Positions 31,374-38,525 of a stretch of 38,525 nucleotides of DNA are shown one piece after another. Position 1 is the stretch's first letter. Each line of letters opens with the position of its first letter. Both the position numbers and the translations under genes were made by a program. The notes below the pieces were generated by a model, which made no database searches, was not told the origin of the DNA, and was given only the letters and a program-made list of their open reading frames with translations. Origin of the DNA: Clostridia bacterium (lineage in GTDB: Bacteria; Bacillota; Clostridia; Oscillospirales; Acutalibacteraceae). Where the stretch lies: positions 1 through 38,525 of the forward strand of contig JAFYJR010000047.1 of the NCBI GenBank assembly GCA_017538005.1, given 5' to 3'.

Positions 31374-31413
31374 GACTCCCGAGCAACCGCTCGGGAGTCT
31401 CTTTATTTTTTTT
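31374..31413. terminator. Bidirectional intrinsic terminator
   Basis: Perfect 11-bp stem GACTCCCGAGC (31374-31384) / GCTCGGGAGTC (31389-31399), loop AACC. To the right is TCTTTATTTTTTTT; to the left an A-run (AAAA). It serves the AOR operon and, from the other side, the secreted-protein gene ending at 31417. Confidence 0.92.
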
Positions 31414-31416
31414 GAT

Positions 31417-33000
31417 TTAAGCCATCTCTTTTTCTTTCTTGCTCAGGATATATGCTGCGCCGCAGAGGGCAGCTATGCTTATGGGATAGAAGGCAAGAGG
31501 AAGAGTGGTGTTGGTCGGGTAGTCGGTGGGAGCGATGACTTCGGGTTCTTCTACTGTGAAGTTTGCTGTGGCTTCACCGCCGTCGCTGAAGACTACCTTT
31601 AAGGTGTGGTCACCGGGTGAAAGCGTGCTTACAAAAGCTGCCGGGAAGGTTATTACCGTTGAGCCTTCGGTGGCCTTGTAATTTGATTTGTCGACTGCGG
31701 TTTCATCGATGAAAACTTTGCCTCCGTTTTTGAAGAGTGAGAAATCTGCATCGATGCGGAAGACGAGATCTTTGCCGCTGTTCGGATCAACACTCTGGCC
31801 TTTGCCCTCTGTTACATTGTATATTTCCGCGTTCGGTTTGAATGAGAAATAGAGGGTGAAATAGTCGGCGCCGAATGTGTTGTCAGGGCTGAGGACTATT
31901 TCCTCTGCGCCGGGGATGGTTATCTCAATGTCTTCGTTCGCCGCAAAAACAGCTGAATCAGAACTGAGGTTTACTTCTACACCGTATGTCTTGCCGGCTT
32001 CGAATTTGCCTTCGAAATACTCGTTTTCTTCGGGACCGTTTTCAGGGTCTGCCGGTATGCCGGTGAGGAAATAGGCGTTTGCCACTTCACAGGCTTTGCC
32101 GTTTACCGTGATTGTCGGAAGAAGGTCCGGGTAGTCCGCCGTTATTGTGTAGTCGGGAGCGAGTTCTATCTCCGTAGGGACAAACTTTACTTCATCCTTT
32201 ATTGTCGGAGGCGTGAATTTTAGCTCCGCTGTCTCTATTATTTCGGCCTCTTCCCAGCCGGCGTAAATCTCAACATCCTTTGTGAGCTTCTTGCCAAACT
32301 CATAGGCCTTTGTGCATTTCTTGTTTGCGTACCAGCCCGTGAAGTTGTAGCCGGCTCTTTCCGGATCAAACTCCGGTTTGGAGGATTCTGAACCTGAAGG
32401 TACTGTTATCTCTAATGTATAGTCCTCATCAGGGGAGTCCGGAATAACATGACAAATAATTGTGTTTGCTGTGTCACATTCCGTTGTGATGTAGAGTGTG
32501 AGCGAAAGGTTGTCGTTGTTTGGAGACAGCGTGTAGCCTTTGACATAGTAGGCGTCATCATTGACTGTAACTTTCAGTGAATCACTGAAGGTGTAGCCGG
32601 AATCCTTGTTCAGTGTTATGTTGAATGCTGCGATGTATTCCGTACCCTTTACAAAGCTGCCCTCGTAGAAGGTATAACCGTCATCTGCGAAGGGGCAGTC
32701 GTATGTGTCCGCACCTGTGACAACATAGGCATAGGCAGTGTCGTATTCTACTTCCCAGATTTCTTCAAAGTTGAAGTTTATGTAAGGTGTATTGGTCTGT
32801 TCGTTTACTTTGTACTGCTTGCCGTCCTCATCCTCGTATGTTACCTCGGAAACTTCCGTTTCTTCTCCGTCAACAGGCGGAAGAGTTAAGGTGACTTCAA
32901 ATTCGCTGATTGTGTTATCGTCAGCGGCGAATGCAGTAAGGGGCATGAGGGATACTGTGAGCATTACTGCCAGAAGACAGGCTAAAAGCTTCTTTTTCAT
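31417..33000 (-). CDS. Secreted repeat protein with Listeria-Bacteroides repeat and C-terminal membrane anchor
   Basis: 527 residues. The signal peptide ends near AFAAD (about 26). Two copies of an about 85-residue unit lie at 88-172 and 307-387; they share an x-V/L-TG start, a Y/F-EG-S/K-F-x-x-G-x-x-Y core and an LSP-[ND]-[ND]-[DN] turn. Between them is one Listeria-Bacteroides repeat (AGYNFTGWYANKKC, 216-229, to YAGWEE). Residues 395-484 look like an Ig-type domain seen in clostridial surface proteins. The end has a hydrophobic segment (500-520) and KKEKEMA, but no LPxTG; LPLAF precedes it. It is likely anchored in the membrane facing outward, with adhesive or structural function. GAGGTG precedes the ATG. 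It begins 38 bases after malic enzyme on the same strand. Confidence 0.87.
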   Translation of the reverse strand: MKKKLLACLLAVMLTVSLMPLTAFAADDNTISEFEVTLTLPPVDGEETEVSEVTYEDEDGKQYKVNEQTNTPYINFNFEEIWEVEYDTAYAYVVTGADTYDCPFADDGYTFYEGSFVKGTEYIAAFNITLNKDSGYTFSDSLKVTVNDDAYYVKGYTLSPNNDNLSLTLYITTECDTANTIICHVIPDSPDEDYTLEITVPSGSESSKPEFDPERAGYNFTGWYANKKCTKAYEFGKKLTKDVEIYAGWEEAEIIETAELKFTPPTIKDEVKFVPTEIELAPDYTITADYPDLLPTITVNGKACEVANAYFLTGIPADPENGPEENEYFEGKFEAGKTYGVEVNLSSDSAVFAANEDIEITIPGAEEIVLSPDNTFGADYFTLYFSFKPNAEIYNVTEGKGQSVDPNSGKDLVFRIDADFSLFKNGGKVFIDETAVDKSNYKATEGSTVITFPAAFVSTLSPGDHTLKVVFSDGGEATANFTVEEPEVIAPTDYPTNTTLPLAFYPISIAALCGAAYILSKKEKEMA

Positions 33001-33038
33001 TTGTTTGCACCTCTTTTTGTTGTTTTGTGAGGTTTTAC

Positions 33039-34211
33039 TTAAAGTCTGGCGACGCCGGAGTCGCGGGCGGCTTTGGCGACGGCCTTCGCGACGGCGTCCT
33101 TGACGCGGGGGTCGAAGGCCGCGGGAAGAATGTAGTCTGCATTGAGCTCGTCAACTGAGACGAGGTCGGCGAGAGCGTGAGCCGCGGCAATCTTCATCTC
33201 GTCGTTTATGTCAGAAGCGCGAACGTCGAGAGCGCCGCGGAAGATGCCGGGGAAGGCGAGGACGTTGTTTACCTGGTTCGGATAGTCCGAACGGCCTGTG
33301 GAAACAACGGCTGCGCCGGCGGCTTTGGCTTCGTCGGGGAAGATTTCGGGTGTGGGATTTGCGCAGGCAAAGATAATCGGATCTTTGGCCATTGTCTTTA
33401 CCATATCCTGAGTGAGTGTGCCCGGAGCGGATACGCCGATAAATACGTCGGCGCCTTTTATTACTTCCGCGAGAGTGCCTTTCTCCTTATTTCTGTTTGT
33501 GATTTTGGCCATCTCTTCCTTTATCGGATTCAGGCCCTCGCGGCCTTCGTAGATGGCGCCTGTGCGGTCTGTCATTATTACATTGTTCAGACCGTTTGCT
33601 ATAAGAAGACGGATTATCGCTATACCCGCGGCACCTGCGCCGGAGGTTACGACTTTGATGTCATTGATGTCCTTGCCGACAAGTTTTAAAGCGTTCATGA
33701 GACCGGCGAGTGTGATGACGGCTGTGCCGTGCTGGTCGTCGTGGAAGATCGGAATGTCCGATACTTCCTTGAGTCTCTTTTCAATCTCAAAGCAGCGGGG
33801 CGCGGAGATGTCTTCAAGATTAACTCCGCCGAAGGAGCCGAGGAGAAGTTCGCATGTCTTTACTATCTCGTCAACATCCTTGGAGCGGATGCAGAGGGGT
33901 ACGGCGTCAACGCCGCCGAACTCCTTGAAGAGTACGCATTTGCCTTCCATGACGGGCATGCCCGCCTCGGGGCCTATGTCGCCGAGACCGAGGACGGCTG
34001 TGCCGTCTGTTATAACGGCGACAGTGTTCCAGCGGCGAGTGAGTTCATAGGACTTTTCGATATCCTTCTGAATCTCAAGGCAGGGCTGCGCAACGCCCGG
34101 AGTGTATGCGAGGGAGAGGGCTTCCTTTGAGTCAACTTTCGCGCGGGAGATGACTTCTATCTTGCCCTTCCATTCGTAGTGGAGTTTTAAGGATTCTTCT
34201 GCGTAGTTCAT
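33039..34211 (-). CDS. Malic enzyme (oxaloacetate-decarboxylating malate dehydrogenase)
   Basis: 390 residues, the short bacterial type. SLAYTPGVAQPC holds the catalytic Tyr region, EGKCVLFKEFGGVDAVPLC and PIFHDDQHGTAVI contain the metal-binding Asp residues, and VTSGAGAAGIAI is the dinucleotide fold. It interconverts malate with pyruvate and CO2 using NAD or NADP. The coenzyme is not readable here. The start ATG is 2 bases after the stop of the Ldh2-family gene, with GGGAGGA inside that gene. It is the last enzyme of the pyruvate-node operon. Confidence 0.96.
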   Translation of the reverse strand: MNYAEESLKLHYEWKGKIEVISRAKVDSKEALSLAYTPGVAQPCLEIQKDIEKSYELTRRWNTVAVITDGTAVLGLGDIGPEAGMPVMEGKCVLFKEFGGVDAVPLCIRSKDVDEIVKTCELLLGSFGGVNLEDISAPRCFEIEKRLKEVSDIPIFHDDQHGTAVITLAGLMNALKLVGKDINDIKVVTSGAGAAGIAIIRLLIANGLNNVIMTDRTGAIYEGREGLNPIKEEMAKITNRNKEKGTLAEVIKGADVFIGVSAPGTLTQDMVKTMAKDPIIFACANPTPEIFPDEAKAAGAAVVSTGRSDYPNQVNNVLAFPGIFRGALDVRASDINDEMKIAAAHALADLVSVDELNADYILPAAFDPRVKDAVAKAVAKAARDSGVARL

Positions 34212-34213
34212 GC

Positions 34214-35323
34214 TCAGTCCTCCCAGGGGAATTTGTAGTCAAGGTTGAACTGGTCACGGACTGCCATGAATTCCTTCTGAACGGGACCTGTGATCGGGAC
34301 ACCGTCAACAAGTCGCTGCTTGTATACTTCCCATTCTTTTTCGCCGGCGGAATAGATGCGATCCTGTCCGGGCTGCTTCTTCGAAGCGCGGACCTTGCGG
34401 ATGATTTCGCCGGCCTTCTTGCGGGCGAGGTCTTCGCCGAGGAAGTGGTTTGTGTCTATGGCAATGAAGAAGTGACCGAGATGATACGGACGGATGTTGC
34501 CGTTCTCATCCTTGCCGTCGAGGTCCTTTCCGTACCAGCCGTCCTGAAGGATGGAGGAGAGGAGTTCTATTACCATGGCGTAGCCGTAGCCCTTGTAGCC
34601 GCCGAGTTCCTCGCCGATACCGCCGAGGGTCGTGAGAGCGGCTGTGCCCTGTCTGATCTTCTTGAGGGCAACGCCTGCATCGCCTTCAACAGCGTTACCG
34701 TCTATGTCGATAACAGTGCCGGGATGTACATCTGCGCCTATGCGCTCGTAGTATTCAATCTTACCGTTCTGTGTGATTGAAGTCGCGCAGTCGATAACGA
34801 AGTCGAACTCCTCATCTGTAGGAATACCGATGGTGAGCGGGTTTGTACCGAACATGCCTTCAACACCGAACGTGGGAGCAACTGAAGGACGGGCATTTGT
34901 ACCGGTGATGCCTATGCAGCCCTGCTTCGTGGCCTGTGTGGCATAGTAACCGGCGATACCGTAGTGGCAGGAGTTGCGGACAGCAACCATACCCATACCG
35001 TATTTCTTGGCCTTGTCGATAGCCATCTGCATTGAGCGCTGGCCTATGACCTGACCCATGCCGTGGTGACCGTCAACAACTGCCGTTGTCTCTGTCTCTT
35101 TGATGATTTCAAAATCTGTCTTCGCAAACTGAATGCCTGCGTTGATGCGGTCAATGTAGACCGGCTTGAAACGGTTTACACCGTGTGAGTTGATACCGCG
35201 CTTGTCGGATTCGACAAGTACATCGGCAACTATTGCGGCCTCGTCAGCGGGCACGCCGATGGCCGTGAAGGCATCGGTCATAAAGTGACGGAGGGTTTCA
35301 AAATCCATATTGTTTCTGTCCAT
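34214..35323 (-). CDS. Ldh2-family malate/L-lactate dehydrogenase
   Basis: 369 residues. Markers of this NAD(P)-dependent family, which is unrelated to classical LDH and MDH, are SHGVNRFKPVYIDRI, VRNSCHYGIAGYYA, GTNARPSVAPTFG and ELGGYKGYGYAMVIELL. It reduces a 2-oxoacid such as oxaloacetate or pyruvate. Malate is favoured by the adjacent malic enzyme, but 2,3-diketogulonate or other substrates occur in the family. AAGGAGG lies 5 bases before the ATG and overlaps the glpK stop. Confidence 0.93.
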   Translation of the reverse strand: MDRNNMDFETLRHFMTDAFTAIGVPADEAAIVADVLVESDKRGINSHGVNRFKPVYIDRINAGIQFAKTDFEIIKETETTAVVDGHHGMGQVIGQRSMQMAIDKAKKYGMGMVAVRNSCHYGIAGYYATQATKQGCIGITGTNARPSVAPTFGVEGMFGTNPLTIGIPTDEEFDFVIDCATSITQNGKIEYYERIGADVHPGTVIDIDGNAVEGDAGVALKKIRQGTAALTTLGGIGEELGGYKGYGYAMVIELLSSILQDGWYGKDLDGKDENGNIRPYHLGHFFIAIDTNHFLGEDLARKKAGEIIRKVRASKKQPGQDRIYSAGEKEWEVYKQRLVDGVPITGPVQKEFMAVRDQFNLDYKFPWED

Positions 35324-35333
35324 AATTTCCTCC

Positions 35334-36863
35334 TTATTCGGGATCTACCCAGCTCATTGCGCGTGTAACGGCCTTCTTCCAGCCCTTGTACATTGTCTCG
35401 CGTTTTTCGGCGTCCATGTCGGGCTTGAAGATCTTCGCTACCTGTCTGTTTTCTTCTATTTCGTCAGTGTCCTTCCATACGCCGCAGGCGAGACCCGCAA
35501 GGTAAGCGGCGCCGAGAGCGGTTGTCTCGACAACCTTCGGTCTGTTGACCTCGCAGTTTAAGAAGTCTGACTGAATCTGCATCATGATGTTGGAGACGGA
35601 AGCGCCGCCGTCAACACGGAGTGAGGAGATGGAGAGACCGGAGTCGTCTTCCATCGCTCTGATGAGGTCAACTACCTGGTATGCGAGAGCTTCGAGTACC
35701 GCTCTCGCGAAGTGGGCGCGGTTCGCGCCGCGGGTAAGACCTACTATGCAGCCGCGCGCGTACATATCCCAGTAGGGGGCGCCGAGGCCGGTGAAGGCGG
35801 GTACGATGTACACGCCGTTTGTGTCCGGAACGGACTCGGCGAGCTCATCGCAGCGCGCGGCGTTGTCGATGAGATGAATCTCATCGCGCAGCCACTGGAT
35901 AGTACAGCCAGCATTGAAGGCTGAGCCTTCAATTGCGTATGTTGTCTTGCCGTTTAATGACCAGGCAACGCCTGTTGTGAGCTGGTTCTTGGAATGAACG
36001 CGCTCAGAACCGGAGTTCATGAGAAGGAAGCAGCCTGTGCCGTATGTGGACTTGGCCATACCCTTGTTGAAGCAGGCCTGTCCGAAGAGGGCTGCGGGCT
36101 GGTCGCCGATGGCGCCTGAAACAGGTGTGCCGGCGAGAGTCTCAAGACCCGGGATATCCGGAGCCACATGACCGTAAACCATTGATGACGGTACGGGCTT
36201 CGGAAGGATGTTCATGGGGATACCTATCTCTTTGCAGAGGTATTCGTCCCACTCAAGTTTATCTACATCGAATATCATCGTTCTGGAAGCATTCGAGTAG
36301 TCTGTTACATGAACCGCCGACTCGGGGTGTGTGGCACCGCCTGTGAGGTTCCAGATGAGCCATGTCTCAACAGTACCGAAGAGGAGGTTGCCGGCGTCGG
36401 CGAGTTCCTTGGCGCCTTCAACATTATCAAGGAGCCATTTGATCTTTGTGGCTGAGAAGTAGGCGTCAATAAGGAGACCGGTGTGGTCGCGGACATATTT
36501 CTCGAGGCCGCGTGCCTTGAGGTCTTCACACATGGCCGCGGTTCTTCTGCATTGCCATACGGGAGCGTTGTAGATGGGGAGACCTGTGGTCTTGTCCCAC
36601 AAAATTGTGGTCTCGCGCTGGTTTGTGACACCTATGCAGGCGATGTCTTCAGCCGTGACCGCACCCTCGGAGAGGATGGTGGAGATGGACTGATACTCAG
36701 AATAGAGGATGTCCATCGGGTTGTGTTCTACCCAGCCTGCCTGAGGGTAATGCTGCTCAAATTCACGCTGTGACTTGGCGATGATATTGCCGTGCTTGTC
36801 GAATACAATGGCGCGGGAGCTTGTGGTACCCTGGTCGAGAGCCATTACATATTGGTTTGCCAT
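35334..36863 (-). CDS. glpK: Glycerol kinase
   Basis: 509 residues, standard length. ALDQGTTSSRAIVFD (ATP site), GVTNQRETTILWDKTTGLPI, GDQPAALFGQACF, and the YGTGCFLLMNSG motif are all GlpK-specific. It phosphorylates glycerol to glycerol 3-phosphate. No glycerol facilitator or glycerol 3-phosphate dehydrogenase lies in the window. It starts 12 bases after the pyruvate oxidoreductase stop, with GGAGGTCACAC in between. Confidence 0.97.
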   Translation of the reverse strand: MANQYVMALDQGTTSSRAIVFDKHGNIIAKSQREFEQHYPQAGWVEHNPMDILYSEYQSISTILSEGAVTAEDIACIGVTNQRETTILWDKTTGLPIYNAPVWQCRRTAAMCEDLKARGLEKYVRDHTGLLIDAYFSATKIKWLLDNVEGAKELADAGNLLFGTVETWLIWNLTGGATHPESAVHVTDYSNASRTMIFDVDKLEWDEYLCKEIGIPMNILPKPVPSSMVYGHVAPDIPGLETLAGTPVSGAIGDQPAALFGQACFNKGMAKSTYGTGCFLLMNSGSERVHSKNQLTTGVAWSLNGKTTYAIEGSAFNAGCTIQWLRDEIHLIDNAARCDELAESVPDTNGVYIVPAFTGLGAPYWDMYARGCIVGLTRGANRAHFARAVLEALAYQVVDLIRAMEDDSGLSISSLRVDGGASVSNIMMQIQSDFLNCEVNRPKVVETTALGAAYLAGLACGVWKDTDEIEENRQVAKIFKPDMDAEKRETMYKGWKKAVTRAMSWVDPE

Positions 36864-36875
36864 AGTGTGACCTCC

Positions 36876-38525
36876 TTATTCTTCTTCGCCGTAGAGTTTG
36901 ATAAGTTTCTGAAGGTGTGCGTAGCGGGCCTTCGCGTTCTCCTCTGCCTCCGTGAAGAGTGCTTCTGCGCGCTCGGGGAAGGAGCGGGTGAGAGCGCTGT
37001 ATCTTGCCTCGTTCATGAGGAAGGTGCGGTAGCCCTCTGTCTCCGGAACCTTGGAGTCAAGCGTGAACGGGTTCTTGCCCTCCGCCTTAAGCGCGGGATT
37101 GTAGCGGAACATGTTCCAGTAACCGCAGTCAACAGCCTTCTTCATCTCGGCCTGGCAGTTAACCATGCCGCCCTTGATGCTGTGCATCTCGCAGGGTGAG
37201 TAACCGATGATGAGTGAAGGTCCGTGGTATGCCTCTGCCTCTGCGATAGCTTTCAGTGTCTGGTTCTGGTCAGCACCCATGGCGACCTGAGCAACATAGA
37301 CATATCCGTAGGACATCGCGATTTCGGCGAGGCTCTTCTTGGCGATAGCCTTACCTGCCGCGGCAAACTGGGCAACCTGGCCTATCTGTGAGGCCTTGGA
37401 AGCCTGTCCGCCTGTGTTGGAATAAACTTCTGTATCAAATACGAAGACATTGACATCTTCGCCGGAAGCGAGTACGTGGTCGAGACCGCCGAAACCTATG
37501 TCGTAAGCCCAGCCGTCGCCGCCGAAGATCCAGATGGACTTCTTCTGGAGATACTGTTTCTTCGCGAGAATCTCTTTTGCGAGAGGTCCGTTGCAGCTTT
37601 CAAGAGCGGCAATGTAGTTCTTCGTGGCTTCCTTGTTGGCTTCGCCGTCGTACATTGTGTCGAGCCATGCCTGAGCGGCGGGTTTTACGCCTTCCTTGTC
37701 GCAGTTTTCGATAACTTCTCTTGTCTTTTCGGCAAGGAATTCGCGGATTGCGTTCTGGCCGAGGAACATGCCGTAGCCATGCTCTGCGTTATCCTCGAAA
37801 AGGGAGTTGGCCCATGCGGGACCGCGGCCCTCGGCATTCACCGTGTACGGTGATGTGCCCGCGGGACCGCCCCAGATTGAGGAACAGCCTGTGGCGTTGG
37901 AGATGTACATACGATCGCCGAAGAGCTGGGTTACGAGGCGGGCGTAAGCTGTTTCGGCACAGCCTGCGCATGAGCCTGAGAACTCAAGCAGCGGTTTTCT
38001 GAACTGTGAGGAGATGACGGAGAGTTTGTTTGTTGTCTCCGGCTTCTCTGTAACATGAGCTACGCAGTAGTCGAATGCCGCCTGCTGCTCATCCTGTGAT
38101 TCACGGGATACCATCTTGAGTGACTCTGTCGGGCAGACGCCTACGCAGACGCCGCATCCCATACAGTCAAGCGGGGAGATGGCAAGTGTGAATGTGTAGT
38201 CTGTGCCGTTGACCGGCTTCTCTGCAAACTTTGTAACCGCCGGGGCCTTTGCTTTCTCGTCAGCATCAAGAGCGAAAGGTCTGATGGTTGCGTGAGGGCA
38301 GACATATGCGCACTTGTTGCACTTGACGCAGGTCTCGTTGTTCCACTCGGGAACCATTACTGCGACGCCGCGCTTCTCATACGCTGACGCGCCCTGCTCG
38401 AACTGACCGTCCGCGTGGCTTGTGAAAGCCGAAGCGGGAATCTTGTAGCCGTCCATATGACCGACGGGTTCCATAATTTCCTTGACCTGTTTTACGAGAG
38501 CGTCAGGTCCTTCGAGAGCGGCGGC
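36876..38525 (-). CDS. nifJ: Pyruvate:ferredoxin (flavodoxin) oxidoreductase, C-terminal part
   Basis: The frame is open to the right edge, so the N-terminal half (about 600 residues) lies outside; 549 residues are visible of roughly 1170-1200. In order: the ferredoxin domain with two clusters (ETCVKCNKCAYVCPH and LDCMGCGVCVGVCPTESL), and the thiamine diphosphate domain (GSCAGCAETAYARLV, GDGWAYDIGFGGLDH, EVYSNTGGQASKASQ). It makes acetyl-CoA and CO2 from pyruvate and reduces ferredoxin, the central step of anaerobic fermentation. The GlpK, Ldh2 and malic enzyme genes follow closely. The single-chain (PorA-type homodimer) form is inferred from the fused domains. Confidence 0.97.
   Translation of the reverse strand, partial: AAALEGPDALVKQVKEIMEPVGHMDGYKIPASAFTSHADGQFEQGASAYEKRGVAVMVPEWNNETCVKCNKCAYVCPHATIRPFALDADEKAKAPAVTKFAEKPVNGTDYTFTLAISPLDCMGCGVCVGVCPTESLKMVSRESQDEQQAAFDYCVAHVTEKPETTNKLSVISSQFRKPLLEFSGSCAGCAETAYARLVTQLFGDRMYISNATGCSSIWGGPAGTSPYTVNAEGRGPAWANSLFEDNAEHGYGMFLGQNAIREFLAEKTREVIENCDKEGVKPAAQAWLDTMYDGEANKEATKNYIAALESCNGPLAKEILAKKQYLQKKSIWIFGGDGWAYDIGFGGLDHVLASGEDVNVFVFDTEVYSNTGGQASKASQIGQVAQFAAAGKAIAKKSLAEIAMSYGYVYVAQVAMGADQNQTLKAIAEAEAYHGPSLIIGYSPCEMHSIKGGMVNCQAEMKKAVDCGYWNMFRYNPALKAEGKNPFTLDSKVPETEGYRTFLMNEARYSALTRSFPERAEALFTEAEENAKARYAHLQKLIKLYGEEE

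Noticed and set aside
31417..31500. Sortase LPxTG signal at the end of the secreted protein
   Set aside because: The tail architecture is similar, but the residues are LPLAF, so a true sorting signal is not supported.
32900..33038. Possible intrinsic terminator between malic enzyme and the secreted-protein gene
   Set aside because: The 38-base gap has T-rich runs but no stem; no terminator could be drawn.
1..38525. tRNA or rRNA genes, CRISPR arrays, insertion sequences or prophage genes
   Set aside because: Looked for throughout by reading intergenic regions; gaps are short and hold only ribosome binding sites, promoters and hairpins.

Overview
The window looks like a chromosomal segment of an anaerobic, low-to-mid GC Bacillota, most likely an uncultured gut-type Clostridia. 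Four things support this: the S10/spc/alpha ribosomal gene order with secY-adk-map-infA-rpmJ embedded; zinc-binding (cysteine-containing) forms of S14, S4, L36 and L24; strong AGGAGG ribosome binding sites before nearly every gene; and a metabolism built on pyruvate:ferredoxin oxidoreductase, ferredoxins and a tungsten-type aldehyde oxidoreductase. No phage, insertion sequence, CRISPR array, tRNA or rRNA gene was seen.

Region 1 (1-11352) is one long plus-strand ribosomal operon, from the 3' part of rpsC to rplQ, closed by an intrinsic terminator.

Region 2 (11353-20281) is a tungstate/molybdate uptake and pterin-cofactor operon. A good extended -10 promoter is followed by a leader resembling the Moco/Tuco riboswitch with a terminator hairpin. 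Then come tupA, tupB, tupC, a class I methyltransferase, moaA, a moaE-like gene, mogA/moaB, moeA, a moeA-PBP fusion and moaC, mostly overlapping or nearly so. The most striking item is TupA. The segment that normally forms its C-terminus sits at its N-terminus, right after the lipoprotein signal, and the protein stops where that segment would normally begin. This is the signature of a circular permutation.

Region 3 (20282-25777) holds unrelated single genes: an orphan peptide-binding lipoprotein (minus strand), rmuC, and a cytoplasmic family 3 glycoside hydrolase with a C-terminal extension.

Region 4 (25787-31399) is a second tungsten/molybdopterin locus built around a divergent promoter pair. 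Leftward lie a MoeB/ThiF-type E1-like enzyme and a membrane protein with a degenerate M28-peptidase-like domain. Rightward lie a MoaD-like sulfur carrier, an AOR-family tungsten oxidoreductase, a six-cluster polyferredoxin and a small unrecognised protein with an internal repeat. Regions 2 and 4 together supply every step from metal import through cyclic pyranopterin, dithiolene formation and metal insertion to the end-user enzyme. No mobA is present, which fits a tungsten bis-pterin cofactor without nucleotide.

Region 5 (31417-38525, all minus strand) has a pyruvate:ferredoxin oxidoreductase (5' end outside the window), glycerol kinase, an Ldh2-family malate/lactate dehydrogenase and malic enzyme, 10-13 bases apart or less. 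They are followed by a secreted, probably membrane-anchored repeat protein. The four enzymes converge on the glycerol/malate/pyruvate/acetyl-CoA node.

Identifications rest on reading motifs and gene order by eye; no database search was run.
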